From Desulfovibrio sp. UBA6121 (GTDB taxonomy: Bacteria; Desulfobacterota; Desulfovibrionia; Desulfovibrionales; Desulfovibrionaceae), in assembly GCA_002422505.1 (NCBI GenBank), contig DIVX01000073.1, positions 20,186 through 46,446 on the forward strand: a DNA stretch of 26,261 bases. The letters run 5' to 3'. The notes under the pieces were generated by a model. That model saw only the letters and a program-made list of their open reading frames with translations. It made no database searches and was not told where the DNA came from. Shown here piece after piece: positions 12,536 through 21,379 of the stretch. The stretch's first letter is position 1. Every line of letters starts with the position of its first letter. A program made the translations under genes and the position numbers.

Positions 12536-15500
12536 ATGGCGCAAGAAATAGGTTCGGCAAAAGCCATACAGGGACAGGTAACGGCCACGGGACCGGAGGG
12601 CGCGCGCACCTTGTCCGTGGGCAGCCCGGTCTTCAAGGGCGACACCCTGGCCACCGCCAAGGGCGCGGGCGGCTCCATCCTGTTCCTCGACAAGACCGTG
12701 CTGAACGTGGGCGAAGGCTCCAAGGTCAGCCTGGACCAGTATGTTTTCGACGGCGGCAAGGGCTCCGGCCAGGCCTTGTTCAAAATGGCCCAGGGCACCT
12801 TCCGCGCCGTCACCGGCGAAATCGTCAAGCAGAACCCCGAATCCTTCAAAATGCAAAGCCCGTTGGCCACCATCGGCATCCGCGGCACGGAAACGGCGCA
12901 CACGGTGCCCGGCCCGGACCAGCCCAACGGCAGCGAAAGCCACCTGGTCATGGTCTTCGACGGCAAGCCCGTCATCGTGCAGCCTTTGGGCGGCGGGGCC
13001 TATCAGGTTTTGTCCCAGGCGGGCGTCAAGGTCGAGGTGGGCAAGTTCGGCGCCGGGCCTGTCATGGTCATGACGCCGCAGGAATACAAATATTACCAAG
13101 CTCTTACAGCAACAGGCCTGCAACAGGGCGTGCCCCAGGACACCTTGACCCCGCAGGGCGGGCAGGGCCAGAAAGATCCTACGGTAAAGGCGGCCCAAGA
13201 CGCGGCCAACAGGGCCACGGCCGAGGCTCAGGCCAAGGCGGCCGAGGCGGCGACGGCTAAAGCCGCAGCGGAAGCGGCAGCCAAGGCGGCGGCGGAAGCG
13301 GCGGCCAGCGGCGATCCTCAGGCCAAGGCCGCAGCCGACGCAGCGGCAAAGGCGGCGGCGGAAGCGGCAGCCAAGGCCGAGGCTGCGGCGCAGGCAGCGG
13401 CAGACGCGGCGGCAAAGGCCCAGGCCGAGGCCTTTGCGGCCCAGCAGGCCCTGGCCCTGGTCGAAGCGGCAAGGGAGGCGGCGGAAGCCGCGGCGGACGC
13501 AGCCGCCCAGGGCAATCAGTTGACCCTGACGCCCGGCTCCATCATCAGCTTTTCCACCAGCACGGACGCCTTCGGCAACACCACCACCATCATCACCGTC
13601 ACCCCGCCCACCGGTGGGCAGGGGTCCGGCGCGCCCGCGCCCGTCATCATCTCCGACCAGGCCGAAAACACCCAGCCGGAGACCCAGGACGACGACACGG
13701 TGGACGGCGGCGACAGCACTCCGGTGGTCACCACCCTGGACCTTTCCGGCAGCGCACACCCCATGCTGGTGGAGCTTTCCTACCAGCAGCCCATGATGGT
13801 GGACCTGACCACCAGCGAGCAGACCATACTGGCCAGCACCATCGTCAACGTCATCGGCTCCGCCTACAACGATGTCCTCATGGGCAACGCCAGCGCCAAC
13901 AACCTGCAAGGCGGCGACGGGAACGACAGCATCAGCGGCCTGGACGGCAACGACACCCTCAGCGGCGGCGCGGGCAACGACATGCTCGACGGCGGCGACG
14001 GCACGGACTCCCTCGTGGGCGGCCTGGGCAACGATGCGCTCGAAGGCGGCGACAGCGGCGACATTCTCGACGCGGGCACAGGGCTGGACAGCGTGGACGG
14101 CGGCGGCGGCGGCGACGCCATTTTCATGGGCACGGCCCTGAACAACACCGACGGCCAGGACTCCATCGACGGCGGGCTGGGCCACGACGTGCTCTACTTC
14201 ACCGACAACGGCGCAGGCACGGGCGACCTGGACAGCACCAAGAACGTTGAGGAAATCGTTCTGGGCAACGCCACCACCAGCATCGTGTTCCCTGCGGGCT
14301 ACACCGGAGCGGACTGGACGGCCATCGGCAACGTGTTCGAGGTCGATGGCGCGGCCATTGCCTCCACGGCGGGCACCACCGGCAACACCCTGACTTTCGA
14401 CGGCTCTTCGGCCACGCTTTACGGCAGCTTCCTGGTCACGGGCGGCGGCGGCAACGACAGCATCACCGGCGGGGTCGGCAACGACACCTTCTACGGCGGC
14501 GCAGGCAACGACGCCCTTACCGGCGGCGATGGCGACGATTCCTTAAACGGCGGCGCAGGAGCGGATTTCATCACCGGCGACGACGGCGCGGACACCATCG
14601 AAGGCGGCACGGGGAGCGACGTCCTCTCCGGCGGCGCGGGCGCAGACGTCTATGTGTTCCGCACCGGCGATCTGGATGTGCAAAAGAACATGACCCTGGA
14701 GGGCGGCGACACCATACGCGCCTACGGGACCCTGGACTTCACCGCCCACGACGATCCCATAAACGGATTCACCACCCTGGAAGTGGCCCAGAACAGCTCC
14801 AGCATCTCCATGACCGCGCTCCAGGCCCAGGCCATGAGCAGCATGGGCAGCATCAGCTTCACCAATCCTTCCACCACCAGCGCAGAACAGGTGAAGTTCT
14901 ACGCCACCGAAGGCGCCGCCAGCCTGGACCTTTCGGGCGTCGCCATCACCGGGGCCACCGCAGCCGACCGCATCTACCTGGTCGGCAACACGGACGCCAA
15001 CACCTTCGGGGGCTCGGCCATCAGCGATGTCATCACCGGCGGCGCTGGCGACGACAGCCTCTCCGGCGGAACCGGGGCGGACAACATCGACGGCGGCGCG
15101 AACGCCGACACCATCGACATGGGCGCAAACCTGAACAACACCGACGGCCTGGACACCATTCAGGGCGGTACGGGGGGCGACGTTCTGCGCTTTACCGACA
15201 ACGGCGCAGGCACGGGCGACCTGAACACCACCAAGGGCATCGAGTACGTCATGCTCGGCGATGCGCTCACCAGCATCACCTTCCCCGGCGCGGCCACCTT
15301 CACCGCCGCAGACTGGTCGGCCATTGGCGGCGTGCTGGGCATCGGCGGCACAGATGTGGGCGCCAACAGCACGGCCACGCTGACCTTCAACGGCTCCGCA
15401 GCGGGCGCGTACGGCAAGTTCGCCGTCCAGGGCGGCCAGAACGACGACACCCTCACCGGCGGGGCAGGTAACGACACACTCACCGGCAACGACGGCGACG

Positions 15501-17308
15501 ACAGCCTGACAGGCGGGGCCGGGGCCGATACCCTGACCGGAGGCGCAGGCGACGACACCTTCGTTTTCAACACCGGGGACGTAGTTTCGGGCGAGTATGT
15601 AAGCGGCGGCGATGGCGACACCACCCTGAAGCTGCTTGACGATGCGTATTTCCACCTTGGGGCCGACATCAACCCCATGATTGCCGGCCTGGACGAGGAC
15701 GCGAACCACACGATTGAACTTGCGGCTGGCGTGACCGGCAAGTTCAATTGGAGCAGCTTCGAGCTGCTGGATACGCAGAAGGTCTTCATCCTGGGAACCG
15801 AGGAAGGCTCCGAAACGATCGAAATCCATGCCTTCAGCAACGGCAACACCCTCCGCCCGGACGTCTTCGTCAATGGCCAGGGCTTTGACGCAAACGACCA
15901 CCTGCATTATGTGGGCTCCGGGCAAACCGACCCGGACATTCTGGATTTCTCCGGCTACAGCGACGACCACCGCCTGGACGTGAACATGGCCACAGGCGTG
16001 GTGCAGGACCAGTTCGGCAACAGTCCGCAAATCACGTTCTCCACCATCGACGAGGTCATCGGCGGCGAGGGCGACGACACCTTCACCGGCGGCCTGACGG
16101 AACAAACCCTGGACGGCGGCGGATTTAACGCCGATGGCAACACCATCAGCTACGCCAGCACCGCCGTCGGCGTGACCATAAACCTTGCGGACGGCTACGC
16201 CACAGACGGAACACTCACCGATACCCTGGAAAATTTCCAAAACGCCGTTGGCGGCACCGGAAACGACATGATCGTCGGTGACGGGGAGGCAAACTCCCTG
16301 GAAGGCGGCGACGGCAACGACACCCTCGACGGCGGCGCAGGCAGCGACACCCTCGACGGCGGAGACGGGTCGGACACGGCGGATTTCTCCGCCGCCACAG
16401 CCGCCCTCAGCATCATTCTGGTGGACGGCGGGGCCACGGTGAACACCGGAATCCCGGACACCGACACCATCAGCAGCATTGAGAACCTCATCGGCAGCGC
16501 ATACGGCGACAACCTCACCGGCGACAGCCATGACAACACGTTCTACGGCGAAGCGGGCAACGACACCCTCCTCGGCGGCGAGGGCGACGACACGCTCTAC
16601 GGCGGCCTGGGCGACGACAGCCTGGAGGGCGGCGAAGGCGACGATGTGTTCCACATAGCCGACAACGTCGCAAGCCACAGCGATGACGTTATTTTCGGCG
16701 GCGACGGCACGGACATCATCGACCTGTCGGATTCCATCTTCCGCTGGGAAGTGTCTTTCGGCGAAGGCGTGGCCTACGGCTACAGCGGCGGCGACCAATG
16801 GGATTGCAACGATCTGGACAGCATTGAGGGCGTCATCGGCTCCAGCTACGACGACAGCTTGCTCCTCGGCGGAACTGGGGGCTCCCTTTTCGGCGGCGCG
16901 GGAAATGACGTCCTCATGGGCAATGAGGGAACAGACACCCTCTCAGGCGGCATCGGCGACGACGAGATCACCGGCGGCATCGGCGCAGACGAACTCACCG
17001 GCGGCACCGGCAGCGACACCTTCTACTACTACTCCGCTGACGACTTCGGCGACAGCATTACGGACTTCACCGTCGGCACCGACTTCTTCACCTTCAGCTC
17101 CGACGGCGGCTTCGGCTGGGCGAGCGATACGGAGCTGGACGCCAGCCTGTTCAACAGCATCGGCGCGGTGACGGGCACCGGAGAATGCCTGTACATCAAT
17201 GGAGGCGCTCTCTGGTACGCCAGCGATGCCACCGATGTGGACAACACCTCGACCCTCGTGGCCGAGGGCGTCGCCGCCATCGACGCCGCCCACGTAACCC
17301 TCGCCTAG
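12536..17308 (+). CDS. FecR-domain / Ala-rich / RTX-repeat exported protein, likely type I secretion substrate
   Basis: A 1590-residue protein without an N-terminal signal peptide. Residues about 1-195 form a FecR-like domain (GDTLATAKGAGGSILFLD, then SPLATIGIRGTETA). Residues about 215-325 are an Ala/Lys/Glu-rich helix of AAAEAAAKA type. The rest holds RTX calcium-binding nonapeptide blocks (GGxGxDxLx) near 450-525, 635-705, 830-860, 965-1010, 1235-1282, 1322-1370 and 1443-1499, separated by non-RTX modules. One of these modules is duplicated. The final 90 residues (FYYYSADDFGDSITDF to the end AAHVTLA) look like the uncleaved C-terminal signal of type I secretion substrates. The family folds outside the cell on binding Ca2+; roles include adhesion and surface layers. 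No ABC exporter, membrane fusion protein or TolC gene is in view. The start ATG follows GGGAGGAGAAG at good spacing. Confidence 0.9.
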   Translation: MAQEIGSAKAIQGQVTATGPEGARTLSVGSPVFKGDTLATAKGAGGSILFLDKTVLNVGEGSKVSLDQYVFDGGKGSGQALFKMAQGTFRAVTGEIVKQNPESFKMQSPLATIGIRGTETAHTVPGPDQPNGSESHLVMVFDGKPVIVQPLGGGAYQVLSQAGVKVEVGKFGAGPVMVMTPQEYKYYQALTATGLQQGVPQDTLTPQGGQGQKDPTVKAAQDAANRATAEAQAKAAEAATAKAAAEAAAKAAAEAAASGDPQAKAAADAAAKAAAEAAAKAEAAAQAAADAAAKAQAEAFAAQQALALVEAAREAAEAAADAAAQGNQLTLTPGSIISFSTSTDAFGNTTTIITVTPPTGGQGSGAPAPVIISDQAENTQPETQDDDTVDGGDSTPVVTTLDLSGSAHPMLVELSYQQPMMVDLTTSEQTILASTIVNVIGSAYNDVLMGNASANNLQGGDGNDSISGLDGNDTLSGGAGNDMLDGGDGTDSLVGGLGNDALEGGDSGDILDAGTGLDSVDGGGGGDAIFMGTALNNTDGQDSIDGGLGHDVLYFTDNGAGTGDLDSTKNVEEIVLGNATTSIVFPAGYTGADWTAIGNVFEVDGAAIASTAGTTGNTLTFDGSSATLYGSFLVTGGGGNDSITGGVGNDTFYGGAGNDALTGGDGDDSLNGGAGADFITGDDGADTIEGGTGSDVLSGGAGADVYVFRTGDLDVQKNMTLEGGDTIRAYGTLDFTAHDDPINGFTTLEVAQNSSSISMTALQAQAMSSMGSISFTNPSTTSAEQVKFYATEGAASLDLSGVAITGATAADRIYLVGNTDANTFGGSAISDVITGGAGDDSLSGGTGADNIDGGANADTIDMGANLNNTDGLDTIQGGTGGDVLRFTDNGAGTGDLNTTKGIEYVMLGDALTSITFPGAATFTAADWSAIGGVLGIGGTDVGANSTATLTFNGSAAGAYGKFAVQGGQNDDTLTGGAGNDTLTGNDGDDSLTGGAGADTLTGGAGDDTFVFNTGDVVSGEYVSGGDGDTTLKLLDDAYFHLGADINPMIAGLDEDANHTIELAAGVTGKFNWSSFELLDTQKVFILGTEEGSETIEIHAFSNGNTLRPDVFVNGQGFDANDHLHYVGSGQTDPDILDFSGYSDDHRLDVNMATGVVQDQFGNSPQITFSTIDEVIGGEGDDTFTGGLTEQTLDGGGFNADGNTISYASTAVGVTINLADGYATDGTLTDTLENFQNAVGGTGNDMIVGDGEANSLEGGDGNDTLDGGAGSDTLDGGDGSDTADFSAATAALSIILVDGGATVNTGIPDTDTISSIENLIGSAYGDNLTGDSHDNTFYGEAGNDTLLGGEGDDTLYGGLGDDSLEGGEGDDVFHIADNVASHSDDVIFGGDGTDIIDLSDSIFRWEVSFGEGVAYGYSGGDQWDCNDLDSIEGVIGSSYDDSLLLGGTGGSLFGGAGNDVLMGNEGTDTLSGGIGDDEITGGIGADELTGGTGSDTFYYYSADDFGDSITDFTVGTDFFTFSSDGGFGWASDTELDASLFNSIGAVTGTGECLYINGGALWYASDATDVDNTSTLVAEGVAAIDAAHVTLA
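14117..14491 (+). repeat. Internal module of the RTX protein, copy 1
   Basis: Residues 528-652 of the FecR/RTX protein, 125 residues. The module runs from AIFMGTALNNTDG through VLYFTDNGAGTGDL and SIVFPAGYTGADWTAIG to the RTX unit GGVGNDTF. It aligns along its whole length with residues 859-982. Confidence 0.85.
15110..15481 (+). repeat. Internal module of the RTX protein, copy 2
   Basis: Residues 859-982, 124 residues. The module runs from TIDMGANLNNTDG through VLRFTDNGAGTGDL and TFTAADWSAIGG to GGAGNDTL. The aligned Met residues are 531 and 862, which sets the period at 331 residues. The region between the two copies (653-858) is not repeated. Confidence 0.85.
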
Positions 17309-17353
17309 GCGCGGCCCATCACACACCAGACCAGGCGGTCCAACCGGGGAGCA

Positions 17354-17878
17354 TCAGCTTCTGGTCGGGCCGCTTTCCATATGCAGCAGCAACTCCTTGA
17401 GGGGCAGCCCGTGCGGATTGGTGTAGCCGGTGAGGCAGCCGCCCGCGCCCAGCACCCGGTGGCAGGGCACAATAAGCGGCCAGGGATTCCGGGCCATGGC
17501 CTGGCCCACGGCGCGGGCCTTGCCGGGCTGTCCGGCGAGCCGCGCCAGCTCGCCGTAAGTCACGGTCTGCCCGTGGCCCACGCGGGCCAGCAAAGTCTCC
17601 AGCACCTGCCGGGTAAAGGGCGGCACCAGTTCCCAGGCCAGGGGCAGGGCCGGGAAGTCCGCACAGGCTCCCGCCGCCAGCCGCGCCAGGGCGGCGTGCA
17701 CGGCCTTGGCCTCGGCGCTGGCCCCGGCGTCCAGGCGCGGGGCCGCAGCCCGGCCCAGCCGCAGGGAGGCCACCAGGCCGCCGCGCCAGCGAATCTCCAG
17801 CTCCAGGGGCGGCACAGCCACCAGCTCCACGCGCTCAAAACCCGTTTCCGCGTCCTTGCGCTCCCGCATCGTCCTCAT
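17354..17878 (-). CDS. ogt: Methylated-DNA--protein-cysteine S-methyltransferase (Ogt/MGMT family)
   Basis: A 174-residue suicide DNA-repair enzyme that moves alkyl groups from O6-alkylguanine or O4-alkylthymine to its own cysteine. The active-site PCHRV motif has the acceptor Cys at residue 139, preceded by the DNA-binding helix segment TYGELARLAG and the Asn of ARNPWPLIVPC, and followed by GGCLTGY. The length suits an Ogt-like single-domain protein with an N-terminal RNase H-like part and no Ada domain. AAGGAGGG precedes the ATG. It lies nine bases downstream of the radical SAM gene and is probably co-transcribed. It converges with the RTX gene, 45 bases apart, with no clear terminator between. 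Confidence 0.93.
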   Translation of the reverse strand: MRTMRERKDAETGFERVELVAVPPLELEIRWRGGLVASLRLGRAAAPRLDAGASAEAKAVHAALARLAAGACADFPALPLAWELVPPFTRQVLETLLARVGHGQTVTYGELARLAGQPGKARAVGQAMARNPWPLIVPCHRVLGAGGCLTGYTNPHGLPLKELLLHMESGPTRS

Positions 17879-17887
17879 GGTCCCTCC

Positions 17888-18901
17888 TTATGTGTTAGGC
17901 AAATGATATCCGGCCCAGTCCGGCAGGCGCTCCGGGCAAAAGTCCAAACGGCCCTGCCAGGTGTTGCGGTGGTCCAGCTCGCGGCGCAGCAGCCGTAGCC
18001 CTGCCGCCTTGTCCGCCGCCCAGGCCGGGGCCACAAGCTCCCCTGGGGCCGGGTCGGCAAAGAGCCGCTCCACGCAGATGTCCGGGCGCAAGCGCTCCAG
18101 GGCCTCCGTGAGCGCGGCCACGTAGTCTTCCAGTTCCGGCAGGGGCGCGCGGCCCTCCTGCCATTCGCGCGCCAGGGGCGCGCCCCGGCACACCAGCAAA
18201 TTGTGGAACTTCACGCCGGATACGGGCAAAGCGTTCAAAAACTCCACGGAGCGGGTCAGGTCGTGCGGGCCTGCGCCGGGCAGGCCGTGCACCAGGTGCG
18301 CGCACACCAAAAGGCCGTGCGCGGCGGCGGCCTGCGCGGCCTCTGCGAACACCCGCGCCCCGTGGCCGCGATTGGCCCGCGCCAGCACGGCGTCATCGGC
18401 GCTTTGCAGGCCAAGATCCAACTGCATGAAAGGCAGGCCGTCCGGTCGCACAAAAGAGGCCAGCACGTCCAGCCGGGCCTCGCCGGAGCCGACGTCCAGG
18501 CAGTCGGGCCGGGTGCCCAGGCACAGGCCGCACACGCCGGGCAGGGCGGCGGTTTCCTCCAGCACGGCCCGCAGGCGCTCAGGGCTCGCATGTGTGTTAG
18601 AGTATGCCTGCAGGTAAGCCAAAATCCGCGCCTGGGGGTCGCGGGCGCGTATGCGCGGCACCTGGAGCGCCCACTGCCCGGCCAGGGGCAGGGCGGCAAG
18701 CCCCGTGCCGGAGCCCGCCGGATTGCAGAAGCTGCACCCGGCGCGGGAAAGGGTCCCGTCGCGGTTGGGGCAGGAGAACCCGGCGTCCAGGGCGGCCTTG
18801 CGCACCGCTGCGCCCAGCTTGGCGCGGAAGAAAACCCCGGCGGGGTGCCAGCGTTGCAACCCGGCGGATGTGGGGTCCAGGTGGGCTGGGGGGGTGCTCA
18901 T
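17888..18901 (-). CDS. Radical SAM protein, TIGR01212/YtqA-like
   Basis: A 337-residue enzyme-like protein with the 4Fe-4S motif C44-x11-C56-x2-C59 (SCPNRDG followed by GCSFC), the spaced cysteine pattern typical of the TIGR01212 group. It also has YLQAYSNTHA, LCLGTRPDCL and the MQLDLGLQSAD segment characteristic of the same family. Reaction and substrate of this group are not established to my knowledge. I chose ATG 18901 (MSTPPAHL) over the upstream in-frame start at 18994, because the extra 31 residues are basic, lack similarity to the family and would extend into the leader of divergent mreB. The ribosome site is weak (GGCAGG). The ogt gene follows nine bases after its stop. Confidence 0.88.
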   Translation of the reverse strand: MSTPPAHLDPTSAGLQRWHPAGVFFRAKLGAAVRKAALDAGFSCPNRDGTLSRAGCSFCNPAGSGTGLAALPLAGQWALQVPRIRARDPQARILAYLQAYSNTHASPERLRAVLEETAALPGVCGLCLGTRPDCLDVGSGEARLDVLASFVRPDGLPFMQLDLGLQSADDAVLARANRGHGARVFAEAAQAAAAHGLLVCAHLVHGLPGAGPHDLTRSVEFLNALPVSGVKFHNLLVCRGAPLAREWQEGRAPLPELEDYVAALTEALERLRPDICVERLFADPAPGELVAPAWAADKAAGLRLLRRELDHRNTWQGRLDFCPERLPDWAGYHLPNT

Positions 18902-19018
18902 GTATTGCCTGCCGTGTTTAGTTTTGGTACGGGTGGCTGTTCTGCGGCTGTTGCGTTCAATCGCGCCGTACGGCAAGGGTACGTGCGGCGACACAATATT
19001 TCAAGAACCGGGGGTTTT

Positions 19019-20059
19019 ATGGTCAAGCTGTTTGACAAATTCTTCGAGTATCTCTCCACCGACCTGGCCATCGACCTTGGCACGGCCAACACGCTGGTAT
19101 ACGTAAAAGGCGCGGGCGTCATGCTCTCCGAGCCTTCCGTGGTGGCCGTGAAGCGCGACTCGCGCGGGGGCAAAGTGGTGCTGGCCGTGGGCACCGAGGC
19201 CAAAAAGATGCTGGGCCGCACGCCCGGCAACATCGTGGCCATCCGCCCCATGAAGGACGGCGTCATTGCCGATTTCGAAGTGACCGAGGCCATGCTCCGG
19301 CACTTCATCTCCAAGGTCAACAACTCCCGCCGCCTGGTGCGCCCGCGCATCATGATCTGCGTGCCCACGGGCATTACCCAGGTTGAAAAGCGCGCGGTGA
19401 AGGAATCCGCCCAGAGCGCGGGCGCGCGCGAGGTCTACCTGATTGAGGAGCCCATGGCCGCCGCCATCGGCGCCAATCTGCCCATCACCGAAGCCACCGC
19501 CAACATGGTGGTCGACATCGGCGGCGGCACCACCGAAATCGCCGTCATCTCCCTGTCCGGCATCGTGTACGCCAAGAGCGTGCGCATCGGCGGCGACAAG
19601 ATGGACGAGGCCATCATGCAGCACGTGAAGCGCAAGTACAATATGCTCATTGGCGAAAGCACGGCCGAGGACATCAAGATGACCATCGGCAGCGCCTACC
19701 CCGTTGAAGGCGCGGGCGAAATGGAAGTGCGCGGGCGCGACCTCGTCACCGGCATTCCGCAGAACCGCATCATCACCGCCGAGGAAGTGCGCGGCGCCAT
19801 CTCCGAACAGGTGGAAGGCATCGTGCAGGGCGTGCGCATCGCACTGGAGCAAACCCCGCCCGAACTCGCGGCCGACATCGTCGACCGGGGCATAGTGCTC
19901 ACTGGCGGCGGCGCGCTTTTGAAGGGCCTCGACAAGCTGCTGCAGCACGAGACCCAGCTGCCCATCACCGTGGTGGACGATCCCCTCACCGCCGTGGTGC
20001 TCGGCTCCGGCAAGGCGCTGGAGTGCATCGACCTGTACAGGGAAGTGACCACGGACTAG
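19019..20059 (+). CDS. mreB: Rod shape-determining protein MreB
   Basis: A 346-residue actin-like ATPase that forms membrane-bound filaments and guides the elongation machinery. Phosphate-1 motif AIDLGTANTLVY at residues 17-28, phosphate-2 motif VVDIGGGTTE beginning at 164, and the adenosine-site GIVLTGGGALLKGLDKLL near the C-terminus. The N-terminal amphipathic stretch MVKLFDKFFEYLS is suited to membrane contact. ATG 19019 is preceded by a G-rich ribosome site. The frame is open upstream to 18203, but that part lies antisense to the radical SAM gene. First gene of mreB-mreC-mreD-mrdA-rodA; the 117-base divergent region upstream must hold its promoter, but I could not pick one convincingly. 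Confidence 0.97.
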   Translation: MVKLFDKFFEYLSTDLAIDLGTANTLVYVKGAGVMLSEPSVVAVKRDSRGGKVVLAVGTEAKKMLGRTPGNIVAIRPMKDGVIADFEVTEAMLRHFISKVNNSRRLVRPRIMICVPTGITQVEKRAVKESAQSAGAREVYLIEEPMAAAIGANLPITEATANMVVDIGGGTTEIAVISLSGIVYAKSVRIGGDKMDEAIMQHVKRKYNMLIGESTAEDIKMTIGSAYPVEGAGEMEVRGRDLVTGIPQNRIITAEEVRGAISEQVEGIVQGVRIALEQTPPELAADIVDRGIVLTGGGALLKGLDKLLQHETQLPITVVDDPLTAVVLGSGKALECIDLYREVTTD

Positions 20060-20060
20060 C

Positions 20061-20906
20061 GTGAACTTAAAACGCGTCGCCATCTTCCTCGTCGCCGGGC
20101 TCTTCGTTTATCTGAGCCTCTACACCTGGAACCTGCGCTCCGGCCATTTGACGCGCCTGAGCACGTACTCCGGGCTGGACAGCGTGGGGGCGGTGCTGCG
20201 GCCCGGCAAATGGCTTGGCGGCCTGGCCGGGGGCTTTGTTGAGCGCTACGTTTCGCTGGTGGGCCTGAAGCAGGAAAACGAGGCCCTGCAGAACGAAGTG
20301 AAGGCCCTGCGCCTGGAAAACATGACCCTGCGCGAGCGCGCCGAGGCCACCGCACGGGTGGAGAAGCTCTTGGGCTTCCCCGAACCGCCGGAGTGGCGGC
20401 GCGAGGGCGCGCGCGTGGTGGCCCACCGCGTGGGGCCAACGGCCATTCTGGAAACCATTCTGGTGGACCGGGGCAAGCTTTCCGGCGCGCTGGAAGACAC
20501 CCCGGTGCTCTCCACCGAGGGCGTTGTGGGCCGCATTTACCGCGCCGGGCTCACGGTCTCCACCGTGCTGCTGCTGATCGACCCCTCCAGCCGGGTGGCC
20601 GTGGTTGGGCGCGACAACCGCGCCGCAGGCGTGGTGTACGGCATGGGCGCGGATGAGCACCTTGCGGTCAAATACGTGGGCCTCACCTCCACCCTGGAGC
20701 CCGGCGAAATCCTGGTCACCTCCGGCATGGACGGCGTGTACCCCAAAGGCCTGCCCGTGGCCCGCATCACCGCCGTGAAGCGGGAGGAAGGCACGCTATT
20801 CATGGACGTTCAGGCCGAGCCCCTGGTCGACATCCTCCGCCTGGAGGAAGTTTTGCTGCTCAAGCGCGCGGCCCCGGCCGAAGACACCCGCGCCCTTTGG
20901 GAGTAG
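20061..20906 (+). CDS. mreC: Rod shape-determining protein MreC
   Basis: A 281-residue bitopic protein: cytoplasmic MNLKRV, one membrane helix (about 7-25), a periplasmic coiled coil (about 70-98, QENEALQNEVKALRLENMTL) and the beta-rich MreC domain with VVGRIYRAG and LLIDPSSRVAVV. MreC links MreB filaments to PBP2 and RodA and activates them. The start is a GTG one base after the mreB stop, so translation is probably coupled. The mreD ribosome site overlaps its stop codon. Confidence 0.93.
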   Translation: MNLKRVAIFLVAGLFVYLSLYTWNLRSGHLTRLSTYSGLDSVGAVLRPGKWLGGLAGGFVERYVSLVGLKQENEALQNEVKALRLENMTLRERAEATARVEKLLGFPEPPEWRREGARVVAHRVGPTAILETILVDRGKLSGALEDTPVLSTEGVVGRIYRAGLTVSTVLLLIDPSSRVAVVGRDNRAAGVVYGMGADEHLAVKYVGLTSTLEPGEILVTSGMDGVYPKGLPVARITAVKREEGTLFMDVQAEPLVDILRLEEVLLLKRAAPAEDTRALWE

Positions 20907-20911
20907 CGGCC

Positions 20912-21379
20912 ATGCTGGCGGCGCTGTGGTGGTTTCTCTTTACGGTCTGCGGCATTTGGGGGCAGGTTCTGGTGCCCGGCGTGGACTTCTTCGCCCCGGG
21001 CATGGCCATAAGCCTGCGCTGGCAAAAGCCCATCGTCACCGTCGTCCTCACCCTCATCTGGGTGGCCATACAGGAGGGCGCCGGCGGCCTGGCCTTCGGC
21101 TACGGCATCCTGTGGTACTTCACCCTGTTCGGGCTGGTCACCCTGGGGCGCTGGCTGCTTGATCCGGGCAGCTTCCAGTTCCAGGCCCTGCTGGGGCTGG
21201 CGCTGGGCCTGGCGCATTTTCTGCTGCTCTACCTCATGGCCGTGCTGGAGCAGCGCGCCTTTCCCTTCACGCGGGTGCTGTACGAGTGCCTGTTGCAAAT
21301 GCTCATCTACCCCCTTTCCTGGTACCTGGCGGACAACCTTTTCCCCGAGCGGCTGAAGCACCATGAAGAACCTGCTTAG
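20912..21379 (+). CDS. mreD: Rod shape-determining protein MreD
   Basis: A 155-residue integral membrane protein with about five hydrophobic segments. MreD sequences vary greatly, so the assignment rests mainly on size, hydrophobicity and position between mreC and mrdA. The frame begins at a TTG (20897), but ATG 20912 is preferred: GGGAG (20899-20903) is placed eight bases before it. The last 17 bases overlap mrdA. Its C-terminus is short and charged (FPERLKHHEEPA). Confidence 0.85.
   Translation: MLAALWWFLFTVCGIWGQVLVPGVDFFAPGMAISLRWQKPIVTVVLTLIWVAIQEGAGGLAFGYGILWYFTLFGLVTLGRWLLDPGSFQFQALLGLALGLAHFLLLYLMAVLEQRAFPFTRVLYECLLQMLIYPLSWYLADNLFPERLKHHEEPA

Noticed and set aside
13180..13515. Repetitive GC-rich DNA in the Ala-rich region considered as a non-coding repeat array
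   Set aside because: The frame is kept throughout and the product is a regular Ala/Lys/Glu helix within the FecR/RTX protein.
14543..16798. 751-codon minus-strand frame opposite the RTX repeats
   Set aside because: The repeat GGCGGCGAC-type DNA is open on both strands; the plus-strand protein has real RTX motifs and domain order.
18203..19018. Open frame continuing upstream of mreB by over 270 codons
   Set aside because: It is antisense to the radical SAM gene, has biased composition and no MreB-like sequence; the family start MVKLFDKFF at 19019 fits.
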